Notes under the pieces: model-generated
Databases searched by the model: none
What the model was told of the DNA's origin: nothing
Seen by the model: the letters and a program-made list of their open reading frames with translations, nothing else
Program-made: the position numbers and the translations under genes
DNA from: Hyphomonadaceae bacterium
Lineage (GTDB): Bacteria > Pseudomonadota > Alphaproteobacteria > Caulobacterales > Aquidulcibacteraceae
Reading direction: 5' to 3'
DNA: 64,000 nt
Assembly: GCA_022843225.1 (NCBI GenBank)
Contig: JALHOC010000002.1
Span: forward strand, 1 to 64,000
Shown: piece after piece, positions 1-10,172 of the stretch
Position numbering within the stretch: position 1 is the first letter of the stretch
Layout: each line of letters opens with the position of its first letter

Positions 1-46
1 AAAAAGCAAACCCGGAAACGCGCCGCGTTGTCCGGCTAAAGCCGCT

Positions 47-550
47 TCACCGCGCCAGCAGCGCCAGCAGGAGCCCATATTCCTCTTCCATCAAGCCATT
101 GCGGCGCGCGCGCTCGACAGCCTCACGGCCTTCGCCGGCGATCGCGGGCGCCCAGGCGCGTAGCGCCTCGCAACGCGTCGCGCTCGGCGTCTCGCGGCTC
201 TGTACGGCAAGGCCCACGAGCGTCGCCACATAGCGGCCGACGCCTTCGCGCACTTCCGCTGCGCCGCCTCGGCTGGCGGCGGCGTTCATCGCGCCGATCT
301 CCAAGGCGCCGACCAAGCCCGCATTGACCACATCGCGCATACGCACGTCGCAGGCGAAACTGTCGCCCAGCGCATTGGACCAAAGCTCGGTGGTGCGCTC
401 GACTTGCGTTTGCGTGGGGCGGCCGGCGAGCAACGCCGCCCACGCGCCGCGGCTGGCGGCGTCAGCGTAGCGCAAGGACGGGCCGCTCTCGGGCACGGTA
501 GCGCAGGCGGCGAGGGCGGCAAGGGCGCACAAGGATGAGGCAAGACGCAT
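47..550 (-). CDS. Putative lipoprotein of unknown function
   Basis: A 167-residue protein I do not recognise. It starts with a short positively charged end and a hydrophobic stretch ending in a lipobox-like LAALAAC (Cys16), so it is probably an envelope lipoprotein. The rest is Ala/Arg-rich and probably helical, with two further cysteines (in SFACD and TRCEA) that could pair if the protein is exported. It reads leftward; only 46 bases precede its stop in the window, so its downstream context is unknown. The 142 bases between it and the next, divergent gene hold both promoters but no element I can name. Confidence 0.6.
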   Translation of the reverse strand: MRLASSLCALAALAACATVPESGPSLRYADAASRGAWAALLAGRPTQTQVERTTELWSNALGDSFACDVRMRDVVNAGLVGALEIGAMNAAASRGGAAEVREGVGRYVATLVGLAVQSRETPSATRCEALRAWAPAIAGEGREAVERARRNGLMEEEYGLLLALLAR

Positions 551-692
551 GTGAGACTTCCCTTCTGGTGGCGCAGCTTAGCCGCTCAACGCTGCTCCAG
601 TAACCTTTCATTCACCGCAAATCACCGACCCTAACCCCCCGTTAGATCAATTTCGGCAGCGATCCGATCAACGCGAGCGGGAGGCGCGTGGC

Positions 693-941
693 ATGCGTAA
701 ATACAAGCCGTTGCAAGCTCATCTCGAGCGGCGCAGAGGCCGCCCGGAAATGCTCACCTTCGAGGACATCGAGTGCATTATCGGCAAGGAATTGCCGAAG
801 AGCGCGCTCGTCCATCGCTCGTTCTGGGCCAACGACAACCAGGATCACCACAGCCATGCGCGCGCCTGGATGGGCGCGGGGTATCGCGTGGCCTATGTGG
901 ATCGCGATCAGAAGGTCGTCCGCTTCGAGCGCACGCGCTAG
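693..941 (+). CDS. Small DUF7662-like protein
   Basis: An 82-residue basic protein. The order of motifs (KYKPLQAHL near the start, LTFEDIECIIG in the middle, then a WAND...HSHARAW segment and a final VAYVD..KVVRF strand) matches, from memory, the small DUF7662-type family, whose role is unknown. The ATG has a purine-rich GGGAGG about ten bases upstream. It stands alone between two lipoprotein genes. The family assignment is recalled, not searched; the coding call rests on the conserved-looking motifs and ribosome-binding site. Confidence 0.6.
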   Translation: MRKYKPLQAHLERRRGRPEMLTFEDIECIIGKELPKSALVHRSFWANDNQDHHSHARAWMGAGYRVAYVDRDQKVVRFERTR

Positions 942-1005
942 CTCTCTGTATCCGGGCCTTGATTGAGCGCCTCTCCAGGTCACAATAGAAGCCTGAGAGG
1001 GCTTC

Positions 1006-1551
1006 ATGATGCGCACGTTTTTCGCGGCTCTTGCCGTTTGCTTCGCAGCCGCCTGCACGGATGTGGCGCCGAATTCGGATGGCGAGCTCGCGGGTGGGCC
1101 GGCCGAGGGCTACACGCTTGAGGTCAGGGCCGACGCCGGCGAGCAGATCTATCTTGTCACATCGCCCGAAGGTCGCACCGTAGCCGCGCGTGTCGCGGAC
1201 GGCGTCTCAACGTTGATGGAGACCTCCGCCGTACGCGCGCTAGCGGCAACTCCAACCGATGAAACGTCGATGGAGGAGGTTGTCTCGCTGCGCATGCCCG
1301 GCGTGGATCTTTCGGTGAGCGGCGATCCCAACCAGAAGGGCGAGGAGGGCGGTGGGCGTGTGTCGATCAATGTCGGCGGTCACAGCATCGAAGTGAACGC
1401 TAGCGAAGGCGGCCCTGGCCAAACCGACGACAACGCGCATGTGCTTATTCGCGGCGTGCCTGAATCCGAAGCGCGCGCTTTCATCGTCAAGGCTGATCAA
1501 GTGTCGCCCGCCGTGCAAGCCGAAATGCTTGCCGCACTAGGGCTGGACTAA
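1006..1551 (+). CDS. Putative lipoprotein, acidic, unknown function
   Basis: A 181-residue protein with a hydrophobic leader ending in CFAAAC, a plausible lipobox with Cys17, followed by an acidic, Gly-rich body and no domain I recognise. A GAGAGGG ribosome-binding site precedes two adjacent ATG codons (1006 and 1009); either may be used. The mature part looks soluble and beta-rich (alternating strands such as GRVSINVGGHSIEVN). Probably anchored in the envelope. No operon partner: the next gene starts 80 bases downstream. Confidence 0.6.
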   Translation: MMRTFFAALAVCFAAACTDVAPNSDGELAGGPAEGYTLEVRADAGEQIYLVTSPEGRTVAARVADGVSTLMETSAVRALAATPTDETSMEEVVSLRMPGVDLSVSGDPNQKGEEGGGRVSINVGGHSIEVNASEGGPGQTDDNAHVLIRGVPESEARAFIVKADQVSPAVQAEMLAALGLD

Positions 1552-1631
1552 AGTTCACACGCGCGCCATTGCCCGGCCGCGAGGCCCGCTATAGAGCCCC
1601 GTGAGCGTTACGCAAAGTTGGCCGGGGATAC

Positions 1632-3710
1632 ATGGGGGAAGTTTGCATGCATTATGGCGCGCGCGCGGTTGCGGCTCTTGTCTCGGTCCTTGCGCTCGCG
1701 GCTGCGCCTGTACGGGCCGAAGAGGGCTTCTGGACCTTCGACAACTTCCCTACCGCGCGCATGCAGACGCAATTGGGTTGGGCGCCGGATCAGGCTTGGC
1801 TTGATCGCGTGATGGCGGGCGCGGCGCGCCTGCCGGGTTGCTCGGGCGCGAATGTCAGCAGTGACGGCCTCGTTCTCACCAACCATCATTGCGTTATCGC
1901 TTGCGTCGGCAACATCTCGTCGGCGCAAGCCAATTATGTGCGCGATGGCTTTATGGCGCGCACGCGCGCGGAGGAGCGTCGCTGCCCTGGCTACGCCATC
2001 CAGGTGCTGGAGCGCATGAGCAATGTCACCGATGCGATCAACGCCGCGACATTGAACATTCCCGCCGAAGGGTTCGCCCGCGCGCGCGACGCCGAGATCG
2101 CGCGGCTGGAGGGGCAATGCTCCAATGGCGCGCATCGCTGCGAAGTCGTGACGCTCTATCAGGGCGGCCGTTATGCGCTTTACGAATACAAGCGCTATGA
2201 CGATGTGCGGATGGTGTTCGCGCCCGAGCATCAGATCGCGGCTTTTGGCGGCGATCCTGACAATTACAATTTCCCACGGTACTCGCTCGATTTCGCGTTC
2301 CTACGTCTCTACCAAGACGGCCAGCCCGCGCAAACGCCGACGCATCTTTCCATGCGGTTCACGCCGCTTGAGGCCAATGAGATTGTGTTGCTCGCCGGCA
2401 ATCCCGGCACGACGGCGCGCTTGCGCACGACGGCTGAGCTTGCGTTCACCCGTGATGTGCAGCTGCCATGGGGCTTGCTCAACCTCTCGGAAGCGCGCGG
2501 CCGCTTGATCGCATATTCGGCGCAAGGGCCAGAGCAAGAACGCGTCGCCTCGAGCGCGTTCCAGGGCGTCGAAAACCTGATAAAGCGCGGTTGGGGGCAA
2601 CGAGGAGCGCTGACGGATGCGGCTTCGTTCGCGCGCGCCGTCGCTGCCGAGGAAGATCTCCGCACCCGCATCAATCGCAACCGCGCCTCCGCGCGCGAGA
2701 CGGGCGATCCATGGGGAGAGATCGCGCGTGCGCAGGCCGCATATCGTCCGTTCTTCTTGCGTCACCAATTGCTTGAAGCCGCAGCCGCGCCGCGTTCCAG
2801 TTTATTCGCCTGGGCGCGCGACATCGTGCGCGCCGCCGACGAGCGCGCCAAGCCCGATGGCGAGCGCCTGCCGCGCTACACCGATGCGCGCATCGCCACG
2901 GCAGAACGCTTTGTGCTCGGCAATCAGCCGGTGTCTGCCGACTTTGAGACGCTCAATCTCGAAATGTGGCTCTCCAAGGTGCGTGAGTACTTAACCGTCG
3001 ATGATGCGGCTACGCGCGCCATTCTGGGACGCGAAAGTCCGCAAATGCTGGCGGCGCGTCTTGCGCAATCGCGCTTGGCTGATCCGGCCGTGCGCGCGCA
3101 GCTGTGGCAAGGCGGTGCTGCGGCGGTGGCGGTCTCCGACGATCCAATGATCGTGTTCGTGCGCTCTTGGGATGGCCAAGCGCGCGCGGTGCGCGAGCGT
3201 TTTGTGCGCGAGGTCGAGGGGCCGGTTGCACAGGCGCATGAGCGCTTGGCGCGCGCGCGCTTCCGCGCGTTTGGCGAAAGCGCTTATCCCGACGCCACCG
3301 GCACGCCGCGTCTATCCTATGGCCGCATGCAGGGATGGACGCAGCCCGATGGCACAGAGGTGCCGCCGTTTACGCGCATCAGCGGGCTTTACGAGCGCGC
3401 CACTGGTGCCGCGCCATTTGCCTTGACGCAGCGTTGGATCGACGCGCGCGCGCGTCTGGATGCGAACACGATTTACAACGCCGTCAGCAGCACGGAGAGT
3501 GTCGGCGGCAGCTCGGGCAGCCCGCTCTTGGATCGCGAGGGGCGCGTGGTTGGCGCTGGCTTCGACGGCAACATCCACGCCACAGCAGGCACGTTTTTTT
3601 ACGATGGTGCGCTGAACCGCACCGTGTCGGTCACGGCGACCGCGATCCGCGCATCGCTGCTCAACGTGTACGACATGCCAAGGCTCGTTGCCGAGCTCGA
3701 GGGGCGCTAG
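1632..3710 (+). CDS. S46 family dipeptidyl-peptidase (DPP7/DPP11 type)
   Basis: A 692-residue exported serine peptidase of family S46, which removes dipeptides from the N-termini of peptides in the periplasm. A signal peptide (hydrophobic stretch to about residue 29, APVRA-E) is followed by the chymotrypsin-like fold with TNHHC at 83-87 (catalytic His), a DPDNYNFPRYSLDF segment that carries the family's Asp region, and GSSGSP at 626-631, where Ser628 matches the nucleophile. Length fits the family (about 700). The start at 1632 could instead be the ATG at 1647, which gives a more typical leader. Whether it cuts after hydrophobic (DPP7) or acidic (DPP11) residues cannot be told by eye. Confidence 0.93.
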   Translation: MGEVCMHYGARAVAALVSVLALAAAPVRAEEGFWTFDNFPTARMQTQLGWAPDQAWLDRVMAGAARLPGCSGANVSSDGLVLTNHHCVIACVGNISSAQANYVRDGFMARTRAEERRCPGYAIQVLERMSNVTDAINAATLNIPAEGFARARDAEIARLEGQCSNGAHRCEVVTLYQGGRYALYEYKRYDDVRMVFAPEHQIAAFGGDPDNYNFPRYSLDFAFLRLYQDGQPAQTPTHLSMRFTPLEANEIVLLAGNPGTTARLRTTAELAFTRDVQLPWGLLNLSEARGRLIAYSAQGPEQERVASSAFQGVENLIKRGWGQRGALTDAASFARAVAAEEDLRTRINRNRASARETGDPWGEIARAQAAYRPFFLRHQLLEAAAAPRSSLFAWARDIVRAADERAKPDGERLPRYTDARIATAERFVLGNQPVSADFETLNLEMWLSKVREYLTVDDAATRAILGRESPQMLAARLAQSRLADPAVRAQLWQGGAAAVAVSDDPMIVFVRSWDGQARAVRERFVREVEGPVAQAHERLARARFRAFGESAYPDATGTPRLSYGRMQGWTQPDGTEVPPFTRISGLYERATGAAPFALTQRWIDARARLDANTIYNAVSSTESVGGSSGSPLLDREGRVVGAGFDGNIHATAGTFFYDGALNRTVSVTATAIRASLLNVYDMPRLVAELEGR

Positions 3711-4121
3711 CTATTTCAGTCCGCCCATCTTGCGGATGAGCTTCCACTCATCGGCGGTGACGGGCTGCACCGAAAGCCGCGAGTTCTTGACCAGCACCAT
3801 GTTGGCGAGCTTTGGCTCGGCTTTGATCGCGGCCAAAGTCACCGGGGTCTTGAAGGGCTCGACGGCCTTAAAGTCCACGCAGACAAAAGCGCCGGTCTTG
3901 TCGGTAGCGTCGGGATAGGCCTCGCGCATCACTTCGCTGACGCCGACCACCGCCTTGCCTTCGTTAGAATGATAGTAGAAGGCGCGGTCGCCGGTCTTCA
4001 TTGCGCTCAGGTGCGCCTTGGCCTGATGATTGCGAACGCCGGTCCAGGAATCGACGCCCTTCTTGACGTGGCTCTCCCACGACCAGACGTCGGGTTCACT
4101 CTTGATCAACCAATACGACAT
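3711..4121 (-). CDS. EVE domain-containing protein
   Basis: A 136-residue single-domain protein that begins with MSYWLIKSEPDVWSW, the hallmark of the EVE (PUA-like) fold, and continues with GVRNHQA and an FYYHSNE strand. EVE domains bind modified bases in DNA or RNA; the cellular substrate of the stand-alone bacterial form is not established. It is convergent with the S46 peptidase and its stop codon abuts that gene's stop with no gap. The 125 bases between its start and the ABC transporter genes hold the divergent promoters; nothing else was recognised there. Confidence 0.9.
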   Translation of the reverse strand: MSYWLIKSEPDVWSWESHVKKGVDSWTGVRNHQAKAHLSAMKTGDRAFYYHSNEGKAVVGVSEVMREAYPDATDKTGAFVCVDFKAVEPFKTPVTLAAIKAEPKLANMVLVKNSRLSVQPVTADEWKLIRKMGGLK

Positions 4122-4246
4122 CCACGCCCCCGAAGCCCAAACCGGCGAAAATTCGCCCAGCGCCGCGTGTGAATCAAGCGGCTGGCTGGAAAGATGCGAC
4201 CAATCGCCTTGATCTTCGGCGTAGGCTCAGCCACGTGTGACCTGGC

Positions 4247-5185
4247 ATGAATTTAGCGCTCGAAGCAGAGGGGCTGGTCAAGCGCTACGGCGCGCGAACC
4301 GCCGTCCAGGACATTTCCTTCCAAGTCCCGCAAGGGGCGATTTATGGCGTGCTCGGTCCAAACGGAGCGGGCAAATCATCGACCTTGCGTATGATCGTGG
4401 GCGTGTTGAAGCCCAGCGCGGGGCGGGTCACGCTGCTGGGCGGCCCCGTGACGCGCGCGACATTGAAGCGCGTCGGCTATCTGCCGGAGGAGCGCGGCCT
4501 GTATCGCAATATGAGCGCGCGTTCGGCGATTGCGTATCTCGCCCGGCTCAAGGGTACGCCGGCCAATGTCGCGTTCAAGCGCGCGGATACGCTTCTGGAA
4601 TCGCACGGTCTTGGTTCGGTTCGCACTAAGAAGATCAAGACGCTCTCAAAGGGCATGGCGCAGAAGGTGCAGGTCTTAGGCGCGATCGCGCACGAGCCGG
4701 ACTTCATCATCTTCGATGAACCGTTTTCTGGTCTCGATCCCGTCAATCAACGTGTGCTTGAGGAAACCATTCGCGCCCAGGCCGCAGCCGGGCGAACGAT
4801 TCTGTTCTCGACGCACGTCATGGAGCACGCCGAGCGCTTATGCGACCGTATCGTGCTGATCGCGCAAGGCAAGAAGGCGTTCGAAGGCACCGTCCCCGAA
4901 GCGCTCGCCTTGGCCCCAAGCGCGGCCGTGCTGGAAACCGAAGGCAATTTCGATCTGGCGGCGGCGCTTGCGCCGCGTGGATTCGCATTGACCGCCGAAG
5001 GCGAAGAGCATGGCAATCGCCGCTGGCGCGCCAAGCTCGACGCTGAAAAAGGGTCGCGGCAACTCCTGCAAGCCTGCGTGGAAACAGGCGCGCCGCTTTC
5101 GTTGTTCGAGCCCGCGCGCGCGAGCTTGCATGAAGCGTTCGTCGCGCTGGTTGGCGACAAGGTTGCTGTTGGAGGCGGCGCCTGA
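4247..5185 (+). CDS. ABC transporter ATP-binding protein, NatA-like
   Basis: A 312-residue ABC ATPase. Walker A is GPNGAGKS at 37-44, the signature is LSKGM, and Walker B is FIIFDEPFSGLDP, so the ATPase is intact, with a switch His in STHVMEHA. The C-terminal 90 residues form the extra domain typical of NatA-type exporters. It overlaps the permease gene by one base (5185), so the two are translated as a unit. NatAB systems export Na+ or other small molecules; the substrate here is unknown. Confidence 0.92.
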   Translation: MNLALEAEGLVKRYGARTAVQDISFQVPQGAIYGVLGPNGAGKSSTLRMIVGVLKPSAGRVTLLGGPVTRATLKRVGYLPEERGLYRNMSARSAIAYLARLKGTPANVAFKRADTLLESHGLGSVRTKKIKTLSKGMAQKVQVLGAIAHEPDFIIFDEPFSGLDPVNQRVLEETIRAQAAAGRTILFSTHVMEHAERLCDRIVLIAQGKKAFEGTVPEALALAPSAAVLETEGNFDLAAALAPRGFALTAEGEEHGNRRWRAKLDAEKGSRQLLQACVETGAPLSLFEPARASLHEAFVALVGDKVAVGGGA

Positions 5186-6621
5186 TGCACCCTGTCTTTC
5201 TCGTCGCGCGGCGTGATTACCTCGCTTATGTAAGCGCCTGGGGCTTTTGGCTTTCGCTCTTGACTGCGCCGCTTTTGATGGGCGCGGTGATATTTGCGCC
5301 GTTGCTGCTGTCGCGCGCCGAGCCGCCGCGGGTGTTGGCCGTGGTGGGCGAACGCGCGACTGACGCCGCCTTGGTGCGGCACGCGTTCGAGACCTCCGCG
5401 CGCGAGTCCGCCCGCGAGGAAATTGAAATTTATCTCCGCGCCGCTGCCTCGGGTGCATCACCTGCGGCGCTCGCCGCATTTGATGCGGAGAGCGATCTGG
5501 CGCGCGCCATCAGCGCGGCGCGAGACAGCGTGCGCGCGTCCGCGCCGAACGCTGCCGCCGCGTTTCCCACGCCGATGACCCGGTACTTGATCGCGAACGC
5601 GCCCGCCTCAGATATTGAGGGCGTGAAGCCGTATCTGGATGGCCAGGATTTACCTGATGGCCGTACGCTCTATGGCGCCCTCAACATTCGGCGTGACGCC
5701 GCCGGCGCGCCGCTGATTGAGTATTGGAGCGTCAATCTCCAGCACGACGAGCCGACTGTGATCGCGCGCAACGCGTTGCGGCTTGAGATGCAGCGCGAGG
5801 CGCTGGCCGCGCAAGGTTTGCCGCCAAACGAAGCTGACAAGCTCTCGGATCTCGAACCGGAAACCGCACAATTTGATCCACGTCAGGCCACGGGCGACAC
5901 CCAGGTCACCAGCCGGCAGCGGGCGCCCTTTATCGCGTCGATCGTGCTGGCGTTTGTCTTGTGGGCCGTTGTGTTTTCGGCAGCCAACATGCTGCTGACG
6001 AGCGTCATCGAGGAGAAGTCGAACAAGATTCTCGACACCTTGTTGACGAGTGTCTCTCCGCTTCAAATGCTGATCGGGAAGCTGCTGGGCGTCGCCGCCT
6101 TGAGCGCGACTTTGTTCGCGTTCTGGGGGGCGCTCGGGGGACTTGGACTGAGCCAAGCTGCCGCGATGATGAGCGAGTCCCGCATGGGCGATCTCGCGGC
6201 GGCGTTTTTGGATCCGCAGTTGATCGCGGCCTTCGCCGTAGGCTTTGTCGCGGGTTATCTGATGTACGGCGCGGTGTTCCTGGCGCTCGGATCATTGTGT
6301 GAATCAATCCAAGAGACCCAAACGCTGCTTGGCCCCGTCATGTTCGTGCTCATGATGCCGATGCTGCTGCTCGGGCCGGCGATCGATAATCCAAGCGCTC
6401 CGCTGATTGTCGGCGCCTCCTGGATCCCGACGTTTACGCCCTTTCTCATCCTGATCCGTGCGCCTGCCGGTTTAAGCTGGGGGGAGATCGCGGGCATGGG
6501 GGCGGTGATGGGCGTGTCGATCATCGTCATTCTCATCATCGCGGCTCGCGTGTTCCAAGCTGGCGTCGTCAATCAATTGTCGGCGACCAATCTGTTCGGG
6601 CGCAAGGCAAAAGCCGAATAG
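5185..6621 (+). CDS. ABC-2 type permease, NatB-like
   Basis: A 478-residue inner-membrane permease. One N-terminal helix (about 15-40) is followed by a long soluble extracytoplasmic region to about residue 245, then a cluster of five or more helices, the arrangement of NatB and other ABC-2 exporters. The motif NMLLTSVIEEKSNKILD..LLTSVSP in the first cytoplasmic loop is typical of this family. It is the membrane partner of the ATPase just upstream. It ends three bases before the convergent VOC gene. Confidence 0.9.
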   Translation: MHPVFLVARRDYLAYVSAWGFWLSLLTAPLLMGAVIFAPLLLSRAEPPRVLAVVGERATDAALVRHAFETSARESAREEIEIYLRAAASGASPAALAAFDAESDLARAISAARDSVRASAPNAAAAFPTPMTRYLIANAPASDIEGVKPYLDGQDLPDGRTLYGALNIRRDAAGAPLIEYWSVNLQHDEPTVIARNALRLEMQREALAAQGLPPNEADKLSDLEPETAQFDPRQATGDTQVTSRQRAPFIASIVLAFVLWAVVFSAANMLLTSVIEEKSNKILDTLLTSVSPLQMLIGKLLGVAALSATLFAFWGALGGLGLSQAAAMMSESRMGDLAAAFLDPQLIAAFAVGFVAGYLMYGAVFLALGSLCESIQETQTLLGPVMFVLMMPMLLLGPAIDNPSAPLIVGASWIPTFTPFLILIRAPAGLSWGEIAGMGAVMGVSIIVILIIAARVFQAGVVNQLSATNLFGRKAKAE

Positions 6622-6624
6622 GAC

Positions 6625-6990
6625 TCAGACGGCGCGCCAACCGAGAAGATAAAGTCGCCGGCCTTCGGGATCCTTGAACGGGCGCAGCACATGCTCTCGG
6701 TCGCCGTGTCGTTGCACTACCATGGCGTCGCGCTCGAATACGATGCCGCGAGAGATCAACGCGGCCTCCGTGGTTGCCCAATCTTCTGGCTCGAAATAGA
6801 GCGTGACGTCATTGCCCAAGATGGGCGATTCCGTCGCTTCGCCGATCATCAGGTTGGTCGCGCCAGCTTGCAGGAAGGTCATGCCGTTAGCGGAGAACAA
6901 GACCGGAAAGCCAAGCATGTCGCGGTAGAACGCGATCAGATCGGTGGCTCGGGTCGACACAAGACCGACCTGGCAAACACCCTTCATCAT
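6625..6990 (-). CDS. VOC family protein (glyoxalase/bleomycin-resistance fold)
   Basis: About 121 residues with the beta-alpha-beta-beta-beta pattern of VOC proteins: GLVSTRATDLIAFYRDMLGFP at the start of the first module and FKDPEGRRLYLLGW at the end of the second. The start is placed at the paired ATGs 6990/6987 because GGGAG lies a few bases upstream; the open frame extends further but without family similarity. Members bind a metal and include lyases, dioxygenases and resistance proteins; the substrate here is unknown. It is divergent from the PLP decarboxylase gene with 81 bases between the starts. Confidence 0.85.
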   Translation of the reverse strand: MMKGVCQVGLVSTRATDLIAFYRDMLGFPVLFSANGMTFLQAGATNLMIGEATESPILGNDVTLYFEPEDWATTEAALISRGIVFERDAMVVQRHGDREHVLRPFKDPEGRRLYLLGWRAV

Positions 6991-7071
6991 CTCAATCTCC
7001 CGTGCAAAGTGGCGTATCTGCAGATGCATCCGCTGATAATCGTCGATAAAGCATGCCTGCGAGGGACGGCA

Positions 7072-8478
7072 ATGAACTCTGAGCACAAAGCCATGCTGAA
7101 CGCTATTGTCGAACGTGCGGTCGCGTTTCGCGCTGGCGCGGGCGCACGGCCGCATCGCCCGGATATCGGCTACCGCGAGATGCTGAAGCGTTTCGATCGG
7201 ATTGCCCCGCAAGATGGCATGCCAGCGGACGACGTGATCGATGAGCTCGCTGCGCTCGTCGACGGCGGGCTCGCCAACATGACTGGCCCGCGCTTCTTCG
7301 GCTGGGTGATCGGCGCAAGCGCACCCGCCGGCCTCGCCGCGGACTGGCTGACCAGCGCCTGGGCGCAGAACACGGGCAATGCGCTGGCGACGCCCGCGTC
7401 GTCAGCGTGCGAGGAAATCGCCGGGCGCTGGATTCTGGAGCTGTTGGACCTGCCGCGCGAGAGTTCGGTTGGTTTCGTCACCGGAGGCACGATGGCGAAC
7501 TTCACCTGCCTTGCAGCGGCGCGCAACGAAGTGCTGCGGCGCGCCGGCTGGGACGTGGAGGCCGATGGCCTCATCGGTGCGCCGGGTGTTCATGTCGTTG
7601 TCGGAGAGGAAGCACATTCGACGGTGTTCTCGGCGCTGCGCTATCTGGGCTTGGGCGCAAAGCGCGTGGTGAGTGTGGCGGTTGACGAACAAGGCCGCAT
7701 GCGCAGGGGCGCCTTCTCCGCCGCGATCGCCAAGCTTGACGGACCCATCATCGCCATCGCGCAAGCAGGGCACATCAATTCAGGCGCATTCGATCCCATC
7801 GGCGAGATCGCCGATCTTGTTCATGCGAAGGGCGGTTGGCTGCATGTCGATGGCGCGATTGGGTTGTGGGCGGCGGCTGTGCCGGAGTTTACGCATTTGA
7901 CACGTGGGCTCAACAAGGCAGATTCCTGGGGCGGCGACGGACACAAATGGCTGCAGACGCCGCATGATTGCGGCTACGCGATCGTGCGACATGCCGAGGC
8001 GCATCGGCGCGCCATGTTGATTGCCGCAAGCTATCTGCCCGCAGGCGAAGAGCGTCATCCAGCGGATTATGTTCCCGAACTCTCGCGGCGTGCGCGGGGC
8101 TTCGCGACCTGGGCGATGCTACGTCATCTTGGCCGCAAAGGGTTGGCGGCTATGGTGAGCCACCATTGCGCGCTAGCGCGGCGAATGGGCGAACGTCTCG
8201 CCGCCGCGCCCGATGTCGAGGTCATGAACGATGTTGTCTTAAACCAAGTCGCTGTACGCGTGGGCAGCGATCTGGATAGCGCGACAGCGGATGCGCTAAC
8301 GGTGCAAACCATCGCGCGCATTCAAGAGGACGGGGTGTGCTTCGTCGGCGGCGCGTTGTGGCGCGGGCGACAAATCATTCGCGTGTCTGTGATCGGCGAG
8401 AGCACAACCGAAGCGGATATCGACGCGAGCGCCGATGCCATCTTGAAGGCATGGCGGAGTGTGCGCGCCGAGACTTAA
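7072..8478 (+). CDS. PLP-dependent group II decarboxylase family protein
   Basis: A 468-residue fold-type I PLP enzyme related to aromatic-L-amino-acid and glutamate decarboxylases. Evidence: TGGTMANF (phosphate contact), EEAHSTV, HVDGAIG with the cofactor Asp, and the lysine motif [14 protein letters not shown]. The ATG at 7072 is chosen because GAGGGA lies just upstream and because the reading frame before it overlaps the VOC gene. The amino-acid substrate cannot be read from the sequence. It is convergent with lysK and overlaps that gene's end by four bases. Confidence 0.85.
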   Translation: MNSEHKAMLNAIVERAVAFRAGAGARPHRPDIGYREMLKRFDRIAPQDGMPADDVIDELAALVDGGLANMTGPRFFGWVIGASAPAGLAADWLTSAWAQNTGNALATPASSACEEIAGRWILELLDLPRESSVGFVTGGTMANFTCLAAARNEVLRRAGWDVEADGLIGAPGVHVVVGEEAHSTVFSALRYLGLGAKRVVSVAVDEQGRMRRGAFSAAIAKLDGPIIAIAQAGHINSGAFDPIGEIADLVHAKGGWLHVDGAIGLWAAAVPEFTHLTRGLNKADSWGGDGHKWLQTPHDCGYAIVRHAEAHRRAMLIAASYLPAGEERHPADYVPELSRRARGFATWAMLRHLGRKGLAAMVSHHCALARRMGERLAAAPDVEVMNDVVLNQVAVRVGSDLDSATADALTVQTIARIQEDGVCFVGGALWRGRQIIRVSVIGESTTEADIDASADAILKAWRSVRAET

Positions 8479-10064
8479 GCGACCTTGAATAACTCGCCGG
8501 CCAGCCCCTTGCGTAACAACGTGCTGGTTTCGCGCACACCGAAAATCGCCGCGAACTGGCCAAAGCGCGGCCCGCTTTCGACCCCGAACAGCACTTCGTA
8601 GAGCGCTTTGAACCAATCGCGCAGCGGCTCGAAGCCGTGCTCTTTGCCGACCGCATAGACCTCGTTCTGGATCGCTTCGCCGTCGGTCGTGTCGGCGGGC
8701 AGTGCATCGAGACGCGCGATCAAGTCTTCGAACGCGGCGTGCTCCTTGTCGCTGGCGGCGCGGAAGCGCTTAGTCGGTTTGATGAAGTCCTCGAAATAGC
8801 GGATGGCGTAGCCGCAGAGCTTGTCGAGGAATGGGTGCGTCGCGGGCGTTGTGCCTGGCGCGTATTTGGCGATGAACGCCCAGAGCAGATCTTTGGTCTC
8901 GGCGTTGGAGGCCGAAACCAAATTCATCAGCAGCGCAAACGAGATCGGTGTGAGGTCCTTGGGCGGCGCGCCCGCGTGGATGTGCCAGGCGGGGTTTTCC
9001 AATTGCTCGGCCAGGTTCTGGCCATGATAGCTCTCGACGTAAGCCAGATACTCGTCCACCGCCTTCGGGATCACGTCGAAATAGAGCTTCTTGGCGGTGC
9101 GCGGCTTCTGGAAATTATAGAGCGACAGGCTCTCCGGCGCGGCATAGGCCAGCCATTGCTCGACGCTTATGCCGTTGCCTTTGGTCTTGGATATTTTCTC
9201 GCCGTGCTGGTCGAGAAACATCTCGTACACGTAATTCACTGGCGGCTCGGCCCCGAGCGCCTTGCAGATACGCGCATAGATGCCCTGGTTGGGCTGGTGG
9301 TCTTTGCCGAACATTTCGAAATCGACGCCGAGGGCGGCCCAGCGCATGCCGAAATCGGGCTTCCATTGCATCTTGGCGCGCCCGCCCGTTACCGGCTGCG
9401 TGATCTCTTCGCCGTCCTCGTCATCGAAGGTGATCGTGCCTGCGGCCGCATCGATGCGCTTCATCGGCACATAGAGCACGCGCCCTGATTTGGGCGAAAT
9501 CGGCAGGAACGGCGAATAGGTTTGCCGCCGCTCCTCGCCGAGCGTCGGCAGCATGATCGCCATGAGTTCGTCATAGACGGCGAGCGCCTTGAGCAAGGTC
9601 GCGTCGAAGGCGCCGGATTTGTAGAGTTCGGTGGCGGATTTGAATTCGTACTCGAAGCCGAAAGAATCGAGAAAGGCGCAGAGCCGCGCATTGTTGTGAT
9701 GGGCGAAGCTCGCATGCGTGCCGAACGGATCGGGCACGTCGGTCAACGGCCGCTGCATGTAGTCGCGTAGCATGTCGTGATTGGGCACGTTCTCGGGCAG
9801 CTTGCGCATGCCGTCCATGTCGTCGGAGACGCAGATAATCTTGGTGGCGATCTTGCCGTCGGTCAGTACACAGAAGGCGTGGCGCACCATGCTGGTGCGC
9901 ACCACTTCGCCGAACGTGCCGATGTGCGGCAGGCCGGAGGGCCCGTAGCCGGTCTCGAAAATCACCACGTCCTTGGGGCGCTTCTGCACCCGCTCCAAGA
10001 GCAGGCGTGCTTGTTCGAACGGCCAAGCCTTGGCGCCGGCGGCGAGGGTGGTGAGGTCGTTCAT
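8475..10064 (-). CDS. lysK: Lysyl-tRNA synthetase, class I
   Basis: A 529-residue enzyme that charges tRNA-Lys using the class I Rossmann fold, the archaeal-type form that replaces LysS in many alphaproteobacteria. The HIGH-like motif is GLPHIGT near residue 44 and the KMSKS-like loop is [10 protein letters not shown]. Length fits the family. The start at 10064 ([10 protein letters not shown]) follows GGAATCG; the open frame continues upstream for 157 more codons without similarity to the family and through the sixA promoter. I see no T-box or other leader element before it. Confidence 0.95.
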   Translation of the reverse strand: MNDLTTLAAGAKAWPFEQARLLLERVQKRPKDVVIFETGYGPSGLPHIGTFGEVVRTSMVRHAFCVLTDGKIATKIICVSDDMDGMRKLPENVPNHDMLRDYMQRPLTDVPDPFGTHASFAHHNNARLCAFLDSFGFEYEFKSATELYKSGAFDATLLKALAVYDELMAIMLPTLGEERRQTYSPFLPISPKSGRVLYVPMKRIDAAAGTITFDDEDGEEITQPVTGGRAKMQWKPDFGMRWAALGVDFEMFGKDHQPNQGIYARICKALGAEPPVNYVYEMFLDQHGEKISKTKGNGISVEQWLAYAAPESLSLYNFQKPRTAKKLYFDVIPKAVDEYLAYVESYHGQNLAEQLENPAWHIHAGAPPKDLTPISFALLMNLVSASNAETKDLLWAFIAKYAPGTTPATHPFLDKLCGYAIRYFEDFIKPTKRFRAASDKEHAAFEDLIARLDALPADTTDGEAIQNEVYAVGKEHGFEPLRDWFKALYEVLFGVESGPRFGQFAAIFGVRETSTLLRKGLAGELFKVA

Positions 10065-10172
10065 TCTGTCGATTCCATTGCAATATGCTTCGCATAACGT
10101 GCTGGCACACGCGGCGCCAGCGGTGAGAGAGCTGTTGCGCTTTCCTACGGGGCCTGCACACTCCTGAATCGA

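Noticed and set aside
8637-9488. Open frame of 283 codons on the plus strand
   Set aside because: Antisense to lysK with no ribosome-binding site or family match.
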